Assembly: GCA_021307315.1 (NCBI GenBank)
Contig: JAJSPD010000010.1
Span: 434,001-498,000, forward strand
Length of the DNA stretch: 64,000 bases
From: Bisporella sp. PMI_857
Lineage: Eukaryota; Ascomycota; Leotiomycetes; Helotiales; Helotiaceae
Reading direction: 5' to 3'
Shown here: piece by piece, positions 23,901 to 35,372 of the stretch
Position numbering within the stretch: the first letter of the stretch is position 1
How the letters are laid out: every line of letters starts with the position of its first letter
Notes under the pieces: model-generated
Database searches by the model: none
What the model saw: only the letters and a program-made list of their open reading frames with translations
Told to the model about the DNA's origin: nothing
Position numbers and translations under genes: made by a program

Positions 23901-26171
23901 GGTATTCCAAGTCTGATCGTGTATAGATCCTCAAGATGTCTTTTGGCGATTGCTTCGATCAAGTCATTCAGCCACTTTGTGTCCCAGCAGTTGGCAAGCA
24001 TCGCTGCCTGAAAGATTTCGTGCAGTAAAGTTCCATACAGCATAGGCTTACTAGCTTCACTAGTTGCTTTCACCCGGTCCTGGAGCACAGCACGACGAAT
24101 ACAACCAAATGAGTCTCCCACCACGGTGGTCGAGATGAGATGATCTGGGTGCAGTATTATCATGTGATTTGTATCATCAATAATGCATCGTCCGCTTGAT
24201 TCAAACACTCCAAGGATATGAACAAAAGCTTTGACAGTCACTGGCGTTTCAAACCAAGTTCCGCGAAGATTAACAGTCCTCGTTATATTGGTCTTTTCTA
24301 TTTGTAGAAATAGTATCTGTTACAGGTTAATGTTGTCCTACAATACACTTGTATATACACATGGTTCCTAACCTTTTCGCGCAGCATGTGGCCATTGGAT
24401 GTTTCATATTCAGATTCCAAAATATTGGTGACAAGGTATCTTTGAATCGCGTTCTTCTGGGTGGACTACGGATTATTCTTAGCAAAGTTCGTTCGCATTC
24501 TAGCTATGAAACTTGGGTACGTACAGGCAGAAGGCTTTGAGATGACTGTTGTATAGCTTGGGTTGCTGCCTTCTCTGCAACCTCAAAATCATTATCATCA
24601 AGTTCATTATCCCCAAACTCGTCATCAGAATCGGCTACGACGCGCCTTCTCTTTTGAGGCGATCTAGAATTCAACGCCAACTTTGGGGCAGGAGAGCCTG
24701 CTTTATTCTCCTCTTTCTTGCTAAAGCACGCCACCATATCATCTAATCCTGCTGCAAACAAGTCTTCATCCGAATCATCGAACTCATCCCCCTCCGGCTT
24801 AGTGCTAGGTAGCTGCACAACTTTAGGCTTTATTGGCGAAGGTATTCGTCGATTAGGATACTTGCTATTTCGTACGAGCGGATGTAACGGAACTAATTGA
24901 GTATTAGCTCCCCTTCCGAGAGACGGTTCGTATGCTGAGCCTGATGTTGATTCCTCCGACGCATTGAATGGAACATCCGGCCGTACGAAGGCATCAAGGA
25001 GGCTTGCATCAAGATCTTCGTCGTCAAATTCTCCATAATCCGACGCATGGGATTGAGCTGATGGGGACGTTTCCATCAGTTCTGGCTTATTTAAGGTTTG
25101 AATTCTTGCTACTTGTTGAGATGGACCTTGGTCCATTTGTAGTTTATCTATTGGTGCTTGATATTTTTTGCAGCTTGGACTCTTTTCCTGGTCCCGACTA
25201 GATTTATGTGGATTTGCCTCTACTACAAGCGGTTTTGATGGCGTAAATCCTCTCTGCACTGTTTGGATCAAGACAGAAAGTTTTGAAGGGCCGATGTTGA
25301 CAGATTCGGTAATAACATCTGCATTTTCAGGTCCTCCTATTCTCCTTCGCTTTGGGAACGAGGTGCCGCAGCTATTCGTCCTTCTCAAGGTGCTACCTGA
25401 CCGCGGTGTCCCGTTTCGAGAGGGCTGTGGAGATGAGGTGAACATGATATTTGCTAGTGCAGGAATCAGGGCTCCTTGTGGTGTATGCATATTTAAGTTA
25501 CCGAGCGAGTAGCGCCCCCATAGTTCGGACCCTGGATCTAATGGCTCTCCTCTAGAGTTGAGGTGATCAGAGGCTTTAGCTGCAGGTGAAGAGGCCGGAG
25601 AGGAACTTCTTGCCCGTTTTTTTGCCCTTCTAATGCCGAACGGCGATGCAGAACTTCTTTGATCCCATTCTATGCGGTCCTCCGGAGATACGCCCTGGAC
25701 CTCCCGTTTTACGTCGCCCATTTCAATTAAGTCAGGAAGTGCTAGCCGTCCTGCAGGGGTCGAGGGGAAACTCGTGCTGGACTCCTCAGCAGTGAGTAAA
25801 TCACTCAATGACTTTGTATCATTCTGTTTTTGTTGTAATTCTGTTTCGATTGGACTCCCATTTTCCTTCTCATCACTCGAAAGCAAACTAATCACTGGTG
25901 GGTTTGTAGGCTTATCGTTCTCAGATTGTCCTCGAAACTCGAAAACAGCAAGTTTATTTTTTGTTGAAGTAGAAACTGGCAGCGGAGGTTTCTCCTGTAA
26001 TGGCTTCATCGGTGGACCAGTTTTTGAGGGATGCTGCCCTTGGTAGCTCCTGTTTCGTTTCCATGGTTGGCGCTGCAGCAGATTATTAGCTGACTGAATG
26101 CTCAGAGAATTCATTATAGTTGATACCTTCGAAGAATAGTTGGTATCCGAAAAGGACTTCTGAAGCGGCAT
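20912..26171 (-). CDS. DNA2: DNA replication ATP-dependent helicase/nuclease DNA2
   Basis: Nuclease-helicase that processes Okazaki fragment flaps, resected breaks and stalled forks. Exons in coding order: 26171-24525, 24465-24373, 24316-23822, 23770-20912; 1697 residues. The first about 550 residues are disordered and S/P-rich with acidic patches. The RecB-type nuclease with iron-sulphur cluster follows: Cys in GDSFGCIRR (about 652), Asp in GLKGNIDATVQ (784), Glu/Lys in FEVKTGK (808/810), and three Cys in LCNRCYAKTTC (892, 895, 901). The SF1B helicase has Walker A GMPGTGKTT (about 1175), VDEAS, VGDHNQLPP, QYRMCADVM, DRFQGRDKEVVVLS and RINVAFTRAKTKL. All key residues are present. Start chosen at MPLQKSFS; an in-frame ATG 34 codons upstream is possible. 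An ACGCGT element lies about 130 bp upstream. Confidence 0.96.
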
Positions 26172-26553
26172 AGTGGCTGTCTCATGTGTGCAATGCAGGA
26201 GTCCGTGTTGAGGATTAATTGTGAATATGACGATGTTGGTGCATAAACAAAAAGGGAAGGATGTTGTCGCCAAGTCCCTGCCCTTCCTTTTCGCGACGCG
26301 ACGCGTTAAAGTGGGCCCAGCTGTATATTGTTACACGTGACGCCAAGCAACACCCCGAGCGGAGACCGAGGGCTGGCGCTCCGATGCTGCTCTAGCTCCC
26401 GCAGTCGACTCTACAGAATTCTGGAGCCCAAGGTTCGCCCACCACTTTCCAAAACTTCATAGCCAAGCAGGTCAGACATTTTACGAGTCCTAGATAGAAG
26501 TCATAGACAGCACACGTTAAAATCTGACTGTTTAACTAGACAATACTGGCGCA
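26172..26553. promoter_or_regulatory. Divergent promoter of DNA2 and the ODC carrier gene
   Basis: 382 bp separate the two divergent start codons. The DNA2 side carries GCGACGCGACGCGT at 26293-26306. The rest shows no element I can name. Confidence 0.6.
26301..26306. promoter_or_regulatory. MCB (ACGCGT) element upstream of DNA2
   Basis: ACGCGT preceded directly by GACGCG, giving overlapping MluI-cell-cycle-box cores, 130 bp from the DNA2 ATG. In yeasts this motif binds MBF, which drives G1/S genes. Function here is inferred. Confidence 0.6.
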
Positions 26554-27725
26554 ATGGCTGAACCAAAACCCCTCCCATTCATATACCAATTTGCCGCAGG
26601 TACGCTGGCCTCCACTTATGAAAGTCCTTATAAAGCTTATAAAATGTCCTAGGTGCGGTCGCTGGTGTCTCCGAGGTGAGCCTATGCCCTAATTTTGCCA
26701 ATTGCTATAGTTACTAACTGCTGCTGTTCAAAGATCCTGGTTATGTGAGTATTGGGCTGCAAGTAACCTTACTTTTTAAAAGGCTGATTGTTGTCACAAA
26801 GGTACCCATTGGATGTTGTTAAAACTAGAGTGTGAGTTGGTATACGGCGCTCAAGAATAGTAACAACACTTTAATACAGACTCAGACAATTGCAGACTGG
26901 AAAAGGAACCGGAGCAGATGCTTACAATGGAATGGTGGACTGCTTTCGCAAGATCGTTAAAAATGAAGGGCAAGTCTATCTCTCCTCACCACTCTTGCGG
27001 ATCTGATTTTGTATAGCGTTGGGCGTTTATATCGTGGAATTGAGGCTCCTATTCTAATGGAAGCACCGAAGAGAGCAACCAAGTTTGCGGCCAACGAAAA
27101 ATGGGGAAAGTTCTACCGTGATGTGTTTGGTATAGCCAAGATGAACCAGTCGCTATCTATTCTTACCGGAGCTACCGCTGGTGCTACCGAGGCTTTCATT
27201 GTTGTTCCCTTCGAACTTATCAAGATTCGGCTCCAGGATCGCGCATCGGCTGGAAAGTATAATGGAATGGTTGATTGCGTGGTCAAGACAGTCAAGGCAG
27301 AAGGACCTCTTGCTCTATACAATGGGCTTGAGAGTACTATGTGGAGGCATATCCTGTGGAATGCCGGATACTTTGGCGTCATTTTCCAAGTGCGAGCATT
27401 GCTTCCAAAAACGGACAACAAGAGAACCCAGATGGGCTATGACATGCTATCTGGTGCTACCGGAGGCACTTTTGGAACTATCCTCAACACCCCCATGGAT
27501 GTTATCAAGTCTCGGATCCAGAATAGCCCCAAAATCGCAGGATCAACACCGAAGTACAACTGGGCGTGGCCGGCGGTGGGAACTGTGATGAAGGAAGAAG
27601 GTTTCTCAGCCCTCTACAAAGGATTTTTGCCCAAGGTACTCAGACTTGGCCCAGGCGGAGGAATCCTACTTGTGGTCTTTACTGGAGTCATGGACTTTTT
27701 CAGAAAGATCAGAGCAGAGGCATGA
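26554..27725 (+). CDS. Mitochondrial 2-oxodicarboxylate carrier
   Basis: Inner-membrane carrier exchanging 2-oxoadipate and 2-oxoglutarate (yeast Odc1/Odc2 type), linking lysine metabolism and nitrogen assimilation. Six exons: 26554-26599, 26653-26675, 26734-26744, 26802-26831, 26880-26969, 27017-27725; 302 residues, the standard carrier length. Three PX[DE]XX[KR] signatures are present: YPLDVVKTR, VPFELIKIR and TPMDVIKSR. LYRGIEAPILMEAPKRATKFAAN is a family hallmark. The third exon is only 11 nt. The fifth intron (26970-27016) uses a GC donor (GCAAGT) with a TATAG acceptor; no GT donor gives the right frame. Divergent from DNA2. Confidence 0.93.
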
Positions 27726-29076
27726 TTTCGGCTGCGTGATCGGAAGTTGCTAGATCTCCTTGTTGGCGCATCTATGAATGTTTCTGTCGTAGAATCTGCA
27801 AGATACCTCTTGGTGTTAGGGGCGATACAGGATAAAGAGGATTTGATAGACTCGGAATACAGCAAGTGCTAGACCTGGTTCTGATTATACATGTCACCAT
27901 TAGCAAGAAGCATTCAAAGAGAATTCTTCCATAAAACGTTACTTCATATCTATTATTAGTCTTTGCTTGTATGGGTGGACAGCTCGGCCCTACCATTTTT
28001 CTGAAACAGGTGCATTAAAGGAGGCTGAATTATCTTTCCCCCTCTTGATATCGCAGCTCTAAGCAAATATGAAAACACATTGTGCTTCATTCAAGTAGAT
28101 TGATTACACATCCTTAACCAAACTCTACATATGTGCTGCTGCTTTGATAGCTCAAGTCGCGCAGAGCGTTCGGATTTTAGGTTCTCAAGACTCCTGCAAA
28201 CTTGCATCGTATCAGAGAAGACATCGTGGGTTGGCATCTATATATGTGGTAATATCAGACAATGTGATTTCGTAATAGTGATTCCAACTCGTCAGAGACC
28301 ACGTGCGCAAAGTGAAGTCAAAGTATAAGCATGGCTTGAAGCACATCAATTATTGATATATGCACAATTAGCCACACATCTCATCAAGCTATCCTTCGAA
28401 GACTATGATCAAACTATGGTACTTAACACCTTGATGGATGGAGATTCACCCAATGATTAGTTTGGAATCAAATATGCGCTTCCCGACTCTGCACATATAT
28501 ACTGGCTTGTAAATAAGGGTAGTATGATACGAGACTGATCTTGATCGACTCATCACCTCAAGATTATGATTGACTCGAAAGTGCGGATCCTATGAGTTGT
28601 TTACCTTCTTGGCCAGTCAGAACCCCTCCACACGTGATGGCTAAACAACAGAGTTTGGAGACAGAACATCAATATTAATACGAATGGACCCCGAAAGATT
28701 AAAAAAGAATAACAGAAATTTTGTTGTTCAATTACAATCGTTCATTAATTCTCGTAGAAGGGTGTAATTACTCCTGAGTTTAACCGCTTGTGGTCGGTCT
28801 CTGACGCTAAGGACGACTGCATATGACAGACCTCCCCCGACCTTCTTCCTTCCTCAACTTCTCCCACAACAACAACAACACCCAAACTCTTCAAATTCTA
28901 GATTCAGCTTCTGTTCGTCTACGCGACAGCAATCAAATATTTCATCAGCCAATTCAAGCTCATTCTCACAAGAAACTGTAAGTATATCACAATCGCAATC
29001 GCATTCAGCGCAACGCGTCAACTTGCGACAACAGCCATAACAAGCCGAATTTGAGCTAACTACTTTGCAGAATATA
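27726..29076. other. Intergenic region and leader of the basic protein gene
   Basis: No gene seen from 27726 to about 28850. The last part is probably the 5' UTR of the downstream gene, with a likely UTR intron at 28978-29070 (GTAAGT donor, CTTTGCAG acceptor) that contains an ACGCGT at 29013-29018. Confidence 0.5.
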
Positions 29077-29815
29077 ATGGCTCGTGAAGGAACGCGCTCC
29101 GCTACCGGTCCGTAACTCCCACATGCCCCGGATGTGTTGCACTACATTTATCCTCGGCGCGTAAAGGTTGAGCCTCGCTGAAGATTGATATAGGAAACTC
29201 CAAGCCGCGAATCTTCCCAACGATCACCGAGACTGCACCCACCAAGAAGCGGGCCTCTGCCAACACAGGTGTGAAGCGAGGACCAAAGAAGGCAACTGCT
29301 GTTAAGGGCAGCAAGCCCGTCGGTGTCACTAAGAAGACGGCGCCAGCTAAGAAGACATCCGTCGCGACCAAGGTATGATATCTCGAGCGAACTTGTGTAT
29401 CACGGGTATTGACAGCTGTGCAGGCCAAGGGACTCGTCAAGAAGGCCGAGGGCGCCGTCACTGCCAACCCCGCGAAGAAGGTATGTGGATATTTATCTTT
29501 TGTTTTGTTATGATGAGTATACGCGTCCTTGAGACCCCTGTTCGAGAAGCACCTTCCTGATATTTGTCAACAATGCTCTGTAACAAGTGCTTGCGGACTA
29601 CAAGTGCTTCCCAGTATACAAGATATATTGCTAAAGCTTCATCTTCCTATTTTCTACGCCCTCCTCATCAAGACTTTGTGTCAGCATAGCTCCCTTTTCC
29701 AAACATAAACACCTCCCTAACTTCCGATCTTCAACAGGCTGCCGGAACCAAGAAGATCAAGGGCACCGATAGTAGCAAGCCTAAGACCGCTAAGCCAAAG
29801 GTCGTCAAGAAGTAA
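29077..29815 (+). CDS. Small Lys/Ala-rich basic protein (histone H1 tail-like)
   Basis: Four exons: 29077-29107, 29194-29372, 29424-29480, 29738-29815; 114 residues. The protein starts MAREGTRSATGNSKPRIFP and continues almost entirely in K/A/T/P repeats such as TKKTAPAKKTSVATKAKG, ending KPKTAKPKVVKK. This is the composition of a histone H1 C-terminal tail or an HMG-type basic chromatin protein, but there is no globular winged-helix domain. I do not recognise a named family. DNA binding and nuclear location are inference. The first donor (GTCCGT) is not ideal; it is set by phase. The third intron is 257 nt. A 5' UTR intron appears to precede the start codon. Confidence 0.7.
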
Positions 29816-30227
29816 ACAGCCTTCTGCCCTTAATAATGTCTCCAAGCGAGCAAGCATGGACAGTCCCATAGCATAATCTTGCGTTTCTTAGCAAGATATA
29901 TGCTCGATACCCATTTGTCCATGATCTAGCCGGAGCAGTAATGGCGTTGAGGAGTTTATAGTGCAGGATCAGGGATGTATGGACCGTAACGAATGAAGGG
30001 ATGGATATATATGGGGGAACTGTTGCACGTGTTATACATGTGATGGATGGTGGCGTTTCCTTGTGTCTATTTCCTCTTCTGTTGTTCATGTTGTGGTCTT
30101 CCGAGATGGTACTTATTGTTGTTTATGATCGGTTTCTTTCAGCATGCAAGACTTTTCATGCCTAGATACTCGGTTCCCTACTTGCATGTGTGATACTGCT
30201 GCATTCATCTATACTCATCACCATCAT
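29816..30227. other. Convergent intergenic region
   Basis: 3' flanks of the basic protein gene and the PBY1-type gene. Nothing else seen. Confidence 0.5.
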
Positions 30228-32729
30228 CTACCGCCTCCCCAAATCTATTTCTCTAACCAGCACTAAGTCCTCACCCTCCTTGCTCTTCCCCTCAAACCCA
30301 AAAAAAGGACCAACAGCCTTCTCCACTACCCCCTTCCAGAAACCACCCACCAAACTCTTAAGATCTCCGCCTGTCTGCCTGAAATCCGGAAATGCATTTA
30401 CCTCCAACAACCACGCTCTCCCCGCCTCATCCACAAGATAATCCAAGCCAAAGACCTCAAACGCATTTGGGAATGGCTGAAAATGTATGCTTTTGCCTCT
30501 CGCGGCAGCTTCAAAGATCTCTCCTGTCGTGTCGAAGATCTGCTGTACAATGGATTCCTTGAGTTCCTCGGAGAGCCGAAGTGAACCGAAAAGCTCGACT
30601 GCGTTGGGGGTATTGGGGTTAAATGGTACGAGGGAGGAGGATTGAAGACAGGTGTTTGTGAGGTGCGCGGCGAGGTGTGAGGAAGATGGGGACGCGGTAG
30701 GTGAGTGGGGAGGGACGTAAGGAACAGACGCGAAGAGCGCAAGCATGGGGCGGTAAACAAAGACTTTCAAGGCGCCAACGGCGAGGACATAAGTCCTTAT
30801 GTGGAATTTTCGCGGGTCGGATTCTAAGAGGAGAGGTGGATGGATGTAGAGCTGGGCGATAAAGTGGCGGAGGTGCGAGGTTACAATATATTCTCCATCG
30901 TCCTCTTTCTTTTCTTCCTGTGCCTCTTCATCCTTAACTTGAGAGCCCGCATCGTCTTCGTCGGAATCAGGTGCTGCTTCTTCCCACTCTTCAAAAATAG
31001 ACCTCAATTCATCTTCGGTACTGAATAACCTGATCCCTTGCCCACGATCACTCATTCCCGGCTTCAAGATCCACCATTCCCTCTCTTCAGGCTCCTTTCC
31101 CTCGTTCTTCTCAAATCCCTCTTTGAGATCCCAAGCCTCCACCAATGCGTCATCAAGGAACTCAGCGTAGTCGATCTCGAACTCGCAAGACGGCTTGAGG
31201 TTTGTTGCTAATATAGAAGTAGGGTTCTTGGCTACCCAGTGGTAGGCGGTCGTGCTGAGATAGTGCTTACGGATGAGTGCCTTGCGGATCATGTATGCAT
31301 TTATAAAGGAAGTTTTTGTGTGCAATACAGCGTGCTCGAACGGGAGGGACTCGTAGGCCCCTATTTGAAGGAATAGTGAGGCTGGTGACGGCAGTTCGGA
31401 TATTGAAGATATGAGTTTATAGGAATTTGGCGGTAAATATTTCTCAAGCGCCTCCAGTATCAGAGGTTGGACGTATTCATCTTCATAATCTACCAGAGCA
31501 TAAAAATGAGAGTCACTTGTAACTACAGAGAGATTTTCCATTTTGGGAAGATCTGTGGAAGGCCTAGCAAAGGTGTCAGATAGTGGATAGATAGTGGATA
31601 AGCACAATATGGTGGAATAGTTCTATTCTTTAGATCTAATATAGTCTATGATTCCCAATGTTATGCTTTGGCAATACTCACAGCTTCAATTCTCCTTCCG
31701 TCGGAGCAGATGCGTGTGCAAAATTTGCCTTCAGAGGTGTAATACTGTGGGGAATCTTAGTAAAGAACAAAAGTCGATCGGATTGTCCATACCTTGTCAG
31801 TCCTTCCTTCACCGTCCATCCATCATTTCCAGGGCCAGCTTCTTCCACAGACTGATACACATCTGCAAATCTTGGCGACCACTTGAAATGCTTATGCGTA
31901 TGTCTCGCATGAGTACCATTCATTTGTCCCTTCTCTGTTGACTCTCCCTCTCTAATTTTCTGCTCTTCATCCTCCGGATCGCCGCCCTCATCTGGCACCT
32001 CCTGAAAGCAACTCCCAGGACCCCAGTAATTCTGCAACATCTTTGTCCACATCACCTTCTTTTTGTCCACGTCTTCTACCAACGGGACGTTCACTGTATA
32101 CAGATCAACCTCCTGATTCCAGTTCTGATACAAATATTCGATCAGTCTCACGGAGAGCCTGGATGCACCAGCAATGATGTCTCGGTCATGGTTCCGCGAG
32201 AAAAAGGCGTAGCTGAGAGCAATAGCTTTCCGTTTACACACCGCAGCCTCGAGAGCTCCTCCAACAGTTCCACTGCTTAAACTGAATATCGCTGTTGAGT
32301 TCCTGCCGTAATTTGGACCGCTAACCACGAGATCAATTGGCGGCCGGTCTTGGAAGTAATGATATAGTCCGATCTGTACACAACTCGCTGGCGTCCCATC
32401 TACTAAGATCCATTCCTCTTGATCTTTTCCTGCCCCTGGCGGTAAAGGTCTAGTGTGTGTGGTTCCATCGTCTTTGTGCAGGGTGCCGGGGCGAAAGTAT
32501 AGAGGCTTAACGGTCTGTCCTATGATATGTGCTTTTCCAATCCATGATCGTTGAGTGTGCGGAAGGACTACTGAGACGATATGACCAGCTTCTTGAAGAG
32601 TTTTGACAAGGGAGTGGACGTAGGGAGAGGATTGGTTCGACGGAGGTCCATCGTCGTTGACGACCTTCATACAAGTTAGTTATGCCTCAATTGCTGTATT
32701 TGACTACTGAAACTCACAAGAATGTGCAT
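30228..32729 (-). CDS. PBY1: SurE phosphatase - tubulin-tyrosine-ligase-like fusion (PBY1 type)
   Basis: Exons in coding order: 32729-32718, 32664-31682, 31563-30228; 776 residues, close to yeast Pby1, a P-body associated protein with the same two domains. Exon 1 encodes only MHIL and joins to VVNDDGPPS, the SurE metal site; VVSGPNYGRNS and SSGTVGGALEAA are further SurE motifs. After a low-complexity linker, the 118-nt intron 31681-31564 (GTGAGT donor, CTGAC branch, TGCTAG acceptor) leads in frame to the TTL/ATP-grasp half. That half has WWILKPGMSDRGQGIRLF, KFHIRTYVLAVG and FGLDYLVDEAGRAWLLEVNAFPDF. Without this intron it would look like two genes, because the donor overlaps an in-frame TGA. 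Substrates of the two domains are not known from the sequence. Confidence 0.9.
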
Positions 32730-33433
32730 GTTGAAATTCCGCAAAAATACCCGTAATTTAGGATTCCTTGCTGCTGAGCTTTGTAATATGGTCTTTTGGT
32801 AGCAGCGAGATTGTTTGGTATAGTTTTGGGCCACTGAAAAATGCAGCCTTGTTGGTGGGGTAGGAGCGAGGCTTTGTGAGGGGAAAGCTCTGCTGACGCC
32901 ACTTTTAACCAATATGGCATATCCCTTCCACAGGGTGGTCAGACACTTGGCAGTAGGGTAGTTATTCTCTGAAGATTATTGATATATGAGGTGCACTCCT
33001 ATGAAGGATTTTTAGAGATGAGAAGGATTTCCTCTTCTACTAAATCTACTCAGATGTTAACTAGGATTCACAGTAATATCAGGGCATTAGGGACGCAGGA
33101 AGTCTGTATTAATTGTATTCATTGATCGTACGCAGCATGTAGAAGGACCTCGAACGGCTCTCGCTGCACATGACATCTACCTATAATGGCTGTCCGCTTC
33201 CTTCATGATCTCAGGTCATAGACAACTCAGGCTGCCCTAAAATGGTTGCAGTGTTGTCCGTTATGCCTCAGGTTAAAGACAAAAGGTGAACCACGCTCCA
33301 TGCTTGAATGACATGTAAATATTCCGTAATCATCCCGAAAAAAAAGTAGTCTGCGCTCGCTGGGATACCATAATCAAACATCAACATTTCCGAGCATCAA
33401 GAAGTGACCATAACTTCTTGAACTATATCATGA
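32730..33433. other. Intergenic region
   Basis: Promoter of the PBY1-type gene and 3' flank of the next minus-strand gene. Short frames near 32676-32920 overlap the PBY1 start and are not supported. Confidence 0.5.
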
Positions 33434-34865
33434 TCAAGCGCCGCGCACCTTCTTTCTACCTCCGTCTCTAATTGGTGAACCAGTTCTCTTCTTGCTCGAC
33501 TCTCCTCGCTTCGTTCGTGGCCAGTTGTTGAATGGACTGAGCTTCTTCTCATCTAAACATCTTTGAGTCAGCAATGGATCTACATGAGCTAACAGGGCTA
33601 GTATTTAACATTGAAAGCATACCGGATTGGCCATCACAATCATTGCCAGGGCCGGCTGGAGAGTTACCTATTTGGACATCCTTGGATCTAGTGGTTCTTC
33701 TGGCGGTGGGGGGTGGAGAGAAAGGTGCGAATTTAGGGGCCTTCGGAGTAGTAACGGTTTCCTCCCGCTCATTAACAGGAGTAGCTATCTCGTGCTCTTC
33801 AATATCAGTAACAGCCTCCTCCTCGTCTTCAATCGCTTGCCGCCGCTTTTCTTTAGCCTCAATTTGTTGAGCAGTTGGAAATAAGAGGCGTGGCTTGATT
33901 GCAGAACGGGTCACGCGGCCGCCATCTGGAGAACCTTCAAGCCCAGACTCGCGCGCTGTCTCAGAGCGAACAGGTACATCATTGGAGTCTTCGCCGAATT
34001 TACGGAACACCTTCTTTCCTCGGCTGCGAGAGAAGAAACGTTAGTGGTATAGCTGAACATGAGTGGAAGGTACTTACAAAACATAGACCAAACCGTCATC
34101 ACGCTTCTCTGCCTCATCAAGGTCTTGCTCGCCTTCGCCTGGGATATGGATCTTTCTCCGCTTGCTCGTGCGCTTAGCTGGCTCAGATGGTGGAATAGTA
34201 GCTTCGCCATAGAATGGGTTTTCATCTGTGGTATCGACCTCGGGGATACGGTCATTGGAGTCGGTATAAATCGGAATGGATTCATCGCCGTCCCCCGCTC
34301 CAAAGCTGTCCAAAGTGAAACCAGTATACTTCTTGCGGGCTTTCTTCTTGGGAGATGGCATAACCTCATCAATTGTCTCGCTACGGCTAGAGAATAAGGT
34401 GCGTGCAACTGCCTTGACAGCAGGTGCGGCCTCAGATGGGCGCTTCTTAGGGGTCTTGTCGGGAGTGGGAAGCATGCCGTTATTGCGAAGCAGTTCAGAT
34501 CGACGATTGGTCTCAGCTTTCTTGGTTGGAGTGGGAAGACCGAGAACTGCAGCTGCAGAAGCAGCGCTATCGTAGTTCAAGGCTCCAGACACTCTTCTGC
34601 TGCTCTCCATATAGGAGGAATTCTTAGGCAATTTCTTTGGGGCCGTTTGGGGGGAGGATGGTGGTGGCGAGGATCTATCCATTGAAACTGAGTTCTTGGG
34701 AGATTGTGGTGGCGGGGTTTCTGTAACTCGAGATCGTTGAGAGACTCTAGCAGATTTTCTGCGTGGTGAATATGGCTCATGAAAGTCGTCTCCCCCAAAG
34801 AGAGGGGTATCAGGCACACGCCGGCTGAGTGGAGGTGGAGTTACAGCAACTCTAGCGCTCGCCAT
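33434..34865 (-). CDS. S/TP-rich nuclear protein of unknown function
   Basis: Exons in coding order: 34865-34078, 34023-33623, 33552-33434; 435 residues. Largely disordered and basic, with many SP/TP sites (VTPPPLSRRVPDTP, PTPTKKAE, MLPTPDKTPKKRP), which would suit regulation by cyclin-dependent kinases. Conserved-looking islands are ENPFYGE, DDGLVYVFRGKKVFRKFGED (completed across intron 1) and the C-terminal SPFNNWPRTKRG. A basic KRTSKRRKIH stretch is a probable nuclear localisation signal. I do not recognise a named family. Both introns (54 and 70 nt) have normal signals. It is divergent from DUO1 and shares an intergenic region containing ACGCGT. Confidence 0.8.
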
Positions 34866-35372
34866 GATGATACTGACAGAGCGCTATTAGCTCCCGCTTG
34901 TCAAAGGCTGAGATTGACTAGGCCGAAGTTTGAATTGTTTGACTGAGCTCTCGATAAAGGGCTGCCCAGCGTATGAGAATGAGACCGGGACCGTGTTTTG
35001 GTCACGCAGGCATAAAGGTGAACCTGAGGAGCTTTCAAAAGTGAGTCCACTAATGAAAGTGCAAGATGTTGACGAGGCAAATTGGAATGCAACTGCAAAG
35101 ATAGCGATTGGAAATCTATGCGAGCCACCAAAACAGTCGTAAATAACTGTGTTGGATTGTGGTGGTGCTGAAGACCTACTTGAGCAATAATGAGGAGGTT
35201 GACATTGAAATTCAAAAGTGAAGTGGCTGGTGACGATTCCGCCCCACAATTATGAGGCTCAAGTATTGTAAACACAATCACGGCGCGGAATCAGAACGCG
35301 TCTGTGCCACCCCACCACGAATCACTGCAATAAACAATAAACTCCAGCTACCCACAATAGTGGTATAATAAG
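34866..35372. promoter_or_regulatory. Divergent promoter of the S/TP-rich gene and DUO1
   Basis: 507 bp between two start codons. An ACGCGT (35296-35301) lies 72 bp upstream of DUO1. Open frames inside have no coding character. Confidence 0.55.
35296..35301. promoter_or_regulatory. MCB (ACGCGT) element upstream of DUO1
   Basis: Single ACGCGT 72 bp from the DUO1 ATG. Candidate MBF site; inferred from sequence match only. Confidence 0.45.

Noticed and set aside
26171..26273. Earlier DNA2 start 34 codons upstream
   Set aside because: The extension crosses towards the MCB elements and has no DNA2-like character; the ATG at 26171 is simpler, though the earlier one is not excluded.
29521..29526. 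ACGCGT sites at 1236, 17875, 29521, 38655 and 60418
   Set aside because: They lie in introns, coding DNA, 3' flanks or unrelated promoters and fit the roughly 13 expected by chance.
30228..31541. TTL domain as a separate gene starting at MENLSVV
   Set aside because: A well-formed intron (31681-31564) joins it in frame to SurE, reproducing the known PBY1 architecture.
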